From NCBI RefSeq assembly GCF_015832195.1, contig NC_052027.1, forward strand, positions 14,380,149 to 14,444,148: 64,000 nt of DNA, in the 5' to 3' direction. The stretch comes from Motacilla alba alba (Eukaryota; Chordata; Aves; Passeriformes; Motacillidae). Shown piece after piece: positions 48,236-64,000 of this stretch; positions within the stretch are counted from its first letter, which is position 1; each line of letters opens with the position of its first letter. The notes under the pieces are model-generated. The model searched no databases. It was not told where the DNA came from and saw only the letters and a list, made by a program, of their open reading frames with translations. The translations under genes were made by a program, and so were the position numbers.

Positions 48236-48620
48236 TACCCAGTTAATTAGAGGAAGGGATGAATAATTCCTTTTTATAATGCACCGTCGCACGGCAGATG
48301 CCGTCTGCCTCGGCGCGCCGCGCGCGGGAGCCCGCGATATTCTGCTCTCAGCAGAGTTATTTATACACTGGGACATTTTTCAAAGCGCCGCTTTGATGGT
48401 CTTCCACCAGCTCGGAAAAAAAAGTAGTCCATCCCAAAATAACCCGAGTGAAAGTCACAGCTCTTCATTACGCAGAGCTTTAACCGGGGGGCTCGGAGAA
48501 CAAAAAACCCGTCACATTCCTCCCATCAAATCCACCCTTTTCAAGTGCATTTCAAACAGGTTCGAACCGCCGCGGCGGCGACGAGACGAGCGCTAATGAT
48601 GCTGCGGGCACATCCCGCCG
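48236..48620. promoter_or_regulatory. Composite AT-rich / CpG-rich candidate element
   Basis: AT-rich blocks (CCAGTTAATTAGAGG, GAATAATTCCTTTTTATAATG, GTTATTTATACACTGGG) alternate with CpG-dense blocks (CGGCGCGCCGCGCGCGGG, CCGCCGCGGCGGCGACGAG). It also holds an imperfect palindrome GGCAGATGCCGTCTGCC at about 48294-48310. This looks like a conserved regulatory block or the start of an unrecognised transcript. No ORF of note. Confidence 0.4.
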
Positions 48621-51600
48621 GGGACACGGATGGGGCTGGGGCCGGTGGGTTTGAAGCGGCTTCCAGAGCCGACAGATGTTTTGGGGTGCCCGGGAAGGGT
48701 CCCGGGAGAACCGCAGTGGGATATGCTGGGGAAAATGCACTCCTTCCCTTGCCTGGTTTTTCGTGCTGCAGGAAGCAGTTTCTCTCCCCAAACCAGGCTT
48801 TGGAGGAGGGGAACAAGCACCAAATAAATTTTTCTTAGGAACTGGAGCAAAAAAGGCTCAGTCTCTGTTTCTCGGTATCACCTGCATGCACACACCCCTC
48901 AGGTCTGGTTGCTGCTAAAGGGGAAAAAAAAGGGTGGAGGTAAAGAGATTTTTGTAGGTGGTGACAAATTCCTGTGAAAACGTTTTTGACATGAAATCGT
49001 CTCCCGTTCAAGCTCTCTCCCGGCGGAGACGGTGAGCAGCTCCCCTCCCCCCCACTCCCACACCTGGCAAAGGGCCTGAGCCGCTCTCCCCTGCCAGCCC
49101 GCCGGGCTCTGTGGGGCCGTGTGTGCCGTGCCCCACGGGGGGGTCAGGTTTTCCCCATCGCCAGGCTCTGGCTCACTCCCTGGGTCCCCAGGGCCTGCCT
49201 GCAGCGGGGCTGACGCTGGGCTGCCCGCAGCCCCTCGTTCTCTCTCGGCCCGGGGCTGCGCTCCGCTGCCCGGGGCTCCCCGCAGCTCCAGCCCCGCGGC
49301 TCCGGCGCTGCCTGGCTGCTGAGCGACGGCTCACTGCCGGAGGCAGGGAAGAGTCTCTGCTGGGAAAAACATTTCTTTACCCTCCAAATCTGCATGCTCC
49401 AGCATTTCTGCAAGGCTGGAGCATCTCCCGTGGGAGAGCCTGGCATTGGAAGATGCCCAAGGGCTCAGGACAGTGTGAGCTGCCTGGATAGGGGATAAGC
49501 TGGATGTAACCACAGGTCCCAGGCTCCGGGATCACAGCCCCCATCTGTTTTTAGTTTTTTCCAACAACAAGAGCCCCCCCACTCCACCCCCCCAGGGCTG
49601 CAAATTGTGTCCACGTTGCTGCAGAAACCTGGACCATGCAGTTCCCAAGCCATGGTCAGTCAAAACAGCATCCAAGTAGAGTAGCCAAGGGATAAGGGAC
49701 ACACCTCCCCTTCCTCACCCACCCTGGTGCTGTGGGGTTGGGGAGGAAGAGTGTCCAGGGTGACATGGCCACTGGTCTAGGGCCACAGGTGTTCCATGCC
49801 AAGGGGCAGGAGGGGTGCAGGTATGATGAGCCCCTGGAGCAGGATGCCCACATCCTCCCCAACCCCCTTTATCGTGCACCCTCCCCCTCAGCTGTCCTTT
49901 TCCTGCCCTTTGAGCGTCCCAAATAGGCAGGCTACAGGGGTGCCACAGCAGCACCCCTGGTGTGCTGGCAGGATGCTGCACCCTGGCCCTGCCAGAGCCC
50001 CACGGCTGAAACCAGAGCCAGGTGGTTGTGGGGCATTTGGGTAAAATTGGGCAAACTGTTCCAGGGGCAATCCCGAAGTAGTTAGGACACATCTAGCAGC
50101 TCAGGAGAGCATGGACCATCACAGTGGGGAAGAGAAAGGGAAGCAGCCTTGTTGAATCCCCTGAGGCAGAGTGGGGAAAGGCACTGGAGAGGAGCATGAG
50201 CACACACAGACACACAGGTGCATAACCTCACACACGGCTGTGCCCCCTGCCCCGGGCTGTCCCACGGCAGCAAACACCACCTTCCCCTTCAGATGCCCCT
50301 TTGGCACCAGGATACAAACCCCATGGAGCTGTGGGTGCCTGGCTTTGGCTGACACGCAGCATGAGCACAGCTTGTGGTCCCAGTTCTCTCCACGCCTGTC
50401 CTGCTGGGCGCAGGAGGCTTTTTGGCAGGGAGAGTGCAGGAAAGCCAACCCAATCCACAGAGAGCCCTGGGGCCTCTGGCAGCCCCACACAACGGCACAA
50501 GGGTGTGTTCCTGCCTGCAAGCAGAATTTCAGCGACAGTGCAGGAGAGGCAGGCAGGCCTGGGGCTGGCCATGCAGAGTGCTGAGCTCTGCCACGGGTTG
50601 GTAACTCCAGCGATTAAGGAATCCTCAGGAGGAAAGCTGTTCACACTGATGATTTGGCTGCTTTCCTCGCTTCAATTAGCATGCAGGAGTTCCAAAGGCC
50701 TCCCGGAAAGCCAGGGCATAGCAGGCTTGGGAGTTTTAATATTAATAATGCTGAAAGCCAGCCAGAAAAATCCCAAACTTTGTAACTACTCCAACAGGGG
50801 CCTTAGATTCTGCATATTGTAGGTGCTGGAAGGAGCTGCAGGCCTGTTGGAGCCAAGGCTCTGAAAGTCAGCCTGCAGCTGCCCTGCGACTGGAAGAAGC
50901 CCCTGGCTGCAGTCCTGCTCCCACATACCTATTGCCCATGGCAAAGGGCACAGGGTCCCTTTGCGTGCCCCTCCTTCCCCCCTAGCCTGAGCTCTCCACC
51001 TGCTCTGGGGCTTGGTGCCTTTTCTTTTCCATTGTCAGCCACAGAGAGACCGTGTGGCTGCTCAGCAGTAAGGGAAACCGAAGTACAGGAGTGCAGTGAG
51101 GCTCTGCCCATCCAGGGACTGAGCTGCATCTCCTCCAGCCGCTGCCTGGCTACACAAGCCTCTCCAGTATGCTGTGGCCCTCTGCATTCCTGGTGGGACC
51201 AGCTTCAGGCCCCTAGCATTTTGATGCTGGCCCAGCACCTTTCTGGGGCATCCTGGCTCAGGCTCAGCCCCAGTGGGATTGGCACACTGGCAGCCCTGCA
51301 AGCCGTGCCCAAGGCAGCTCCCCCCTCGCTCCGAGGGGGATCCTGCCTTGTCACTGCACACTTCTGGGGCTGGCCCCATCCCAGGGCTTCTCCTCCCGCC
51401 CCCACAGAGGTCAGTCCCCAGGGAGGCAGGGACACCATGTCCCTCTGAAGGCTGTGGGCCACGGTGCATTCAGTCACGAACAGCCGCACTGCGCTGCCTA
51501 AATTGGAGGCGCGGGTGCTGGCAGGCGGTGGTGCCTCCATGCCCTGCTCCAGCGCCTGGCATGGCATTCAGGGGCATGCCTGGGAGTGGGGGGCTGCAAA

Positions 51601-53239
51601 CCCCCCCTCCCCCAGCTCCTCTTGTTCCATGGGCGCCCAGCAGCAGTGCCTTAACCCAGGAAGGTGGGCTTTAACCCATCTAACAAGAAGGGGTGGCTGC
51701 AGGCCCAGCAGCTGCAAGCCCATTAAAGCCTTGCCCCAGGAAGGGATCCTGCTTTGGGCATCCCCTTCTAGCAGATCCCTGTGCCCCCATGGCATGCTCC
51801 TGGATCCCCACGGGAACTGTTCTGTGGGAGGTACCAGCTGGGGCTGGCTCAGCTCCTGGCACTGGGGCAGCACTCGGCTGCAGCGAGTCTCTGACTGTGC
51901 TGTGCCCACTGCAGCCCTCCCCCCTGCCCGCAGCATCACCCCTCGTCAGGAGGATGCACTGGGACAGGGATCGATGAGCTGGGAAGAAGCTGAGCTTCAC
52001 AAATGCACTTTATCGATCCATCGAACCCACCTGCTGGGAAACAACCCCCCCATTTACAGCCCAGAGCAGCAAAGCACTTCGGTGTGGCCAGCCGGGACAC
52101 ACAGCCAGTGGGGGGAGGCTGCCAAAGGCACACGGGGCCCCATTGCAGTGAACCAGGGCTGCCTTCCCTGTCGTTCCTGGGGGGAAGCTGGGGCAGGGAG
52201 CCGTCACTTCTAGGTTGTCTCAAGCCAACCGGCTTCCTCTGCGGAGCCGAAGAGGGAATGTCACCCGCGAGGGAGCCCTGGAGCGCCAGTGATGCTCGGC
52301 AGCCCGGCACAGAGGAAACGCTCCGCGACACAAGCTGGGCACGCCTGCCACCTGGCGGAACGGCCCGGCGGCTCTGGCCGCGTCCCCAAGCCCCGCGGCA
52401 CCGGGCCACATGCAGGGGCGGGGGCATTCCCCACCTTGGCCCATCCCAAGCCAGGCACCCCTCAAAAATCAGGCAGTGGCCCGATAGTGCAACAGGGGCA
52501 ACAGGGGCAGAGGCGCAGCTGCAGCAGCCGGCAAAGCAGGATTCACCCGTTCCAAAAAAAAGCCAGAGGATGCTGGCCTTGACCCCCAGAAGGGCTTTCA
52601 GCAGGCAGGAATGGTGAAGCTGCTCCTGCTTCATCCCAACCCTACCTATAGCCACCTGGACAGTAGGAAAGCCCACTGCTGGCTCAGCTTCGTGTGGAGG
52701 CTGAGCAAGACCCACAGCCAACAGCATCAGCGAAGGCAGAGCCCAGGGCCGAGAGGGGCTCTGATGATCCTGGCTCTTGTGAAGAGGAGCGTGAACAAGG
52801 CAGAGAACAGCAAGGCAGTAATGGGACAGCTGCCGGACGCCTCTGGGGAACCTCCTGGGAGCCACCCAGCCTGCCACAGCTCCCCCACAGCACTGAGGCA
52901 GCCCAGAATAAGCCGAGGTGGAGCACACAAACCTTCCCAGAGGTGCCACACATGTCACCCCCCTCCCAGCCCACCGAAGGGCCAGCAGGTAACACCCAGG
53001 GCTCTGGGCAAGTGCAGACACTGCTGCTGCACCTCTCCTGTTCCTACAGTGACGGCAAGAAGGGCTACAGAGAGAGCTGATGCTCCACCAGCCACCATCC
53101 ATGCTGGAGCTGTGAGAAAGAGGCTGAGAACACGGCACAGCACAGGGATGAAAGGAGGGAGGCGAGTGGAGAGCTGCATGGAACAGAGACTCCAGGATGA
53201 AGTCTCATCAAGGAAGAAGCAGAATGACAGAAAGGACAA
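48621..53239. other. Intergenic sequence upstream of the RBM5 3' end
   Basis: No recognised gene. AT-rich candidate elements lie at about 48935-49010 and 50640-50825 (TTCAATTAGCATGCAGG, TTTTAATATTAATAATGC). A 400-codon minus-strand ORF at 51936-53138 is open but has no recognisable domain and unusual Cys/Ser/Pro-rich content; I treat it as chance. Confidence 0.45.
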
Positions 53240-53780
53240 GTAGCATTGGCAACTTAATTCTTCATTCACCCACCGAGAAACAGAAATAGGATAATTTTTG
53301 GATGTATTTCATTTGGAAATGAGCCAAATTGGCAACTAGAATCAAAGTCTTCAAAAAGTCTATACAAAGATGTATCATACAAAATGTACAGGAAAATTCT
53401 CCAAAAAAACACAGACAGACAATACAACAAAAGGAGAACAGAGACAGTTTGAAAGCACAGCTAACAGGTCCTGCTGCTGCTCCAGGGGGCAGGAGCAGCA
53501 CCTGGACAACATGCTAGAACACAGAATACATTACACTATATACACGACCATATAAAGATCAGCCATCCCCTTTGGTCTAACCAGGAGCTCTCCAGCATGA
53601 AGTTGAGTCAGTTCAAACAATCTGCTCATGGAAGTGTTTGTTACATGCCGAGCAGGGAACAACGTCCAAGGGAATGAAATGGTCAACTCTAAACCAAAGC
53701 CAGGATACAGCCAGGTCACCAAGGCTATGGAGTTTAACAGTCAGTTCTTGCTAACATGAAGTGCTTTGCAGGCCAGAGGG
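53240..53780 (-). other. RBM5: RBM5 3' UTR (end approximate)
   Basis: AT-rich sequence after the RBM5 stop codon, ending near an abrupt change to GC-rich DNA at about 53.2 kb. I see no canonical AATAAA; AATGAA and ATTAAG-type variants near 53250-53265 on the minus strand are the best candidates for the signal. Confidence 0.5.
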
Positions 53781-62453
<8,673 letters not shown>

Positions 62454-64000
62454 CTGCAAAAAAAGTGGTTTCAATTATTCCTGTATCAAGACACACATGT
62501 CCATTTTCCCATGGCAGAGCACCCTTCGGAGGAATCAGTGCTCCTGAATTAAATGGACAACATATGGGGAGGATGTGGAGGACAACCACCGCCACCTACA
62601 CCCTGCCCATCCAATCCTGCAGAGAGGAGGACGAGGGCAGTAAGAGAATGGGATGTGGAGCAAAGATAAACAGAATCAGGGAGTGTAGAAAAAGCTGCCA
62701 AACACTAAACGCTGACATGGAACCAGAAAGTGTCTCGAAGGAGACAGAGTCCTAATCTGTTGCATTCAGATTAACACATTTTTAGGAGTCTCTTTGCCCC
62801 CACATTTCTATTCACTTCTGGCATAGCACTGAGAGGCTTTTTAAACGTGTCCTTAGGTGACTGCTTCACTTCGTCCCCTACTCCAAACACCCCAGACCTT
62901 TTAACCACACTTGGATTTACTTTTTCCAAGTACACTTCAGAAGTGTCCCCTTGAAAATACAGTAATTCCTCCCAAAGGGACCCTGCTTAGACTTCTTGAA
63001 GGCTGGATTACAAGTGCCATCAACTGAAACATAACTCAAGAGTGGTTTCATTTGACTACTGCATCAGTTCAATTGGAAGCCTGCACAAGAGGTTTGTGTT
63101 CTTCATTCAGGCAAGAGTTCTCCAAAATGAGTAACTAGATTGCACGTGAAGCTTCTCCAGGGGTAGGAAAAGTTCATAATGCTTTCATCACGTCCTCTCA
63201 CTCTGACTTCAGAGGAGTTAGTAATTTACAGCTATTAAGAAGCCTTGACTGTCAGCCTCACGCTTTGCCAAGCGTGGGTATGCAGAATGACCTTTCAAAA
63301 TATGGCTATCAACATATTTTGGTCAAACAGGTGGAAGCACATGTGAGGAAGTGCGTATTAGAGGCCACACCCCAGACACTGCAATGGCAGAACCATTTTT
63401 ATGGCAGGTTGGCTTTCTGCAGAGGTACCAGTGTCAGCACCAGTGGCTTTTCTGATAACAGGGTCTGACACAGATCTAGCACGTAGCATGAATAAGGCTC
63501 TCACATTCTGCACGACTGAACAGGGCAAAGCCATTGCTCCTACCGGCAGGAGGGAGGGTTGGAGGGCCCAGCACTCACTGGATGTGCACACATAGAAACA
63601 AGGCTGCTGGCATAGTTGCAATACATCGTTCTGTCATCTAACAGTCAGCAACCCGGCTGCTGGGGACAGGCTATGTTTTCCCTACTACTAAGGTGGTTGC
63701 TTACTGGAGTGAATTTGAGTATACTTCAATAAATTATGCATCAGTACAGCTTTGTATATATTAAAAAAAATTAAATTTCTGGAAATATGCTCTGCATTAA
63801 TTTCTTGGTATTAGTCTTTCCCCTGCAGCCACCTGCCCTACTGAGCAGCATGTCAGGAAAACAGTATTTGAAAGCTGCTCTCTGGCTGGGGAACACACCC
63901 ACAGTGTGGGACATATGAAACACTATTCCAGCACAAGGCATATGACAACTTCCATCTGCTGGAACTGCCATGAATCCCATGATGGTGCCATTTCTTTATT
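62454..64000 (-). other. RBM5: RBM5 intron (window edge)
   Basis: AT-richer intron upstream of the exon at 62453-62370. I searched it for the preceding RBM5 exon (end of RRM1) and found none, so that exon lies beyond position 64000. No repeat family or RNA gene is recognised. Confidence 0.65.

Noticed and set aside
51464..53243. Chain of plus-strand ORFs of 204-249 codons
   Set aside because: No homology recognised, no promoter or poly(A) signal, and they overlap an equally open minus-strand frame.
62454..64000. A further RBM5 exon (end of RRM1) near the window edge
   Set aside because: No segment encodes the expected GFAFVEF-like sequence with splice sites; it must lie beyond the window.

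Overview
This is nuclear DNA from a vertebrate, almost certainly a bird. The evidence is multi-exon genes with GT-AG introns, very GC-rich compact introns full of minisatellites, and two CR1-type retroposon fragments of the kind typical of birds. The gene set RBM5, SEMA3F, GNAT1, GNAI2 is the block homologous to human 3p21.31 (chicken chromosome 12, from memory). No prokaryotic genes, CRISPR arrays or phage features are present. I found no convincing new biological system. The interest lies in gene order, a cassette exon, candidate regulatory sites and repeat arrays.

Layout. At 1-4000 lie the last four coding exons of GNAI2 (+ strand), with an intron inside its 3' UTR. At 5088-8496 the complete rod transducin alpha gene GNAT1 lies on the - strand, tail to tail with GNAI2. 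At 8500-11570 is the GNAT1 5' flank and a dense block of minisatellites, with a CTCF-like site between two arrays. At about 11570-35000 is the complete SEMA3F gene (- strand): 17 constitutive coding exons giving 754 residues, one 81-bp candidate cassette exon, a 3' UTR with two poly(A) signals and a CpG-island promoter at about 33.9-35.1 kb. At 35.1-53.2 kb is an intergenic region without a recognisable gene, holding microsatellites, AT-rich islands that look like conserved non-coding elements, and three RFX X-box-like sites. From 53.2 kb to the window end are the last 19 coding exons of RBM5 (- strand, 652 residues), in clearly less GC-rich DNA with the two CR1 fragments in its introns.

How the genes work. 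GNAI2 and GNAT1 are Gi-family G-alpha paralogues. GNAI2 is broadly expressed and inhibits adenylyl cyclase; GNAT1 couples rhodopsin to PDE6 in rods. SEMA3F is a secreted neuropilin-2 ligand for axon guidance and anti-angiogenesis. RBM5 is a nuclear splicing regulator. They are neighbours by ancient synteny, not a pathway.

All exon limits were set by hand from splice consensus, reading-frame continuity and remembered family sequences. The three genes' exon sums give whole codon numbers, which supports the models. No alignment or database search was run.
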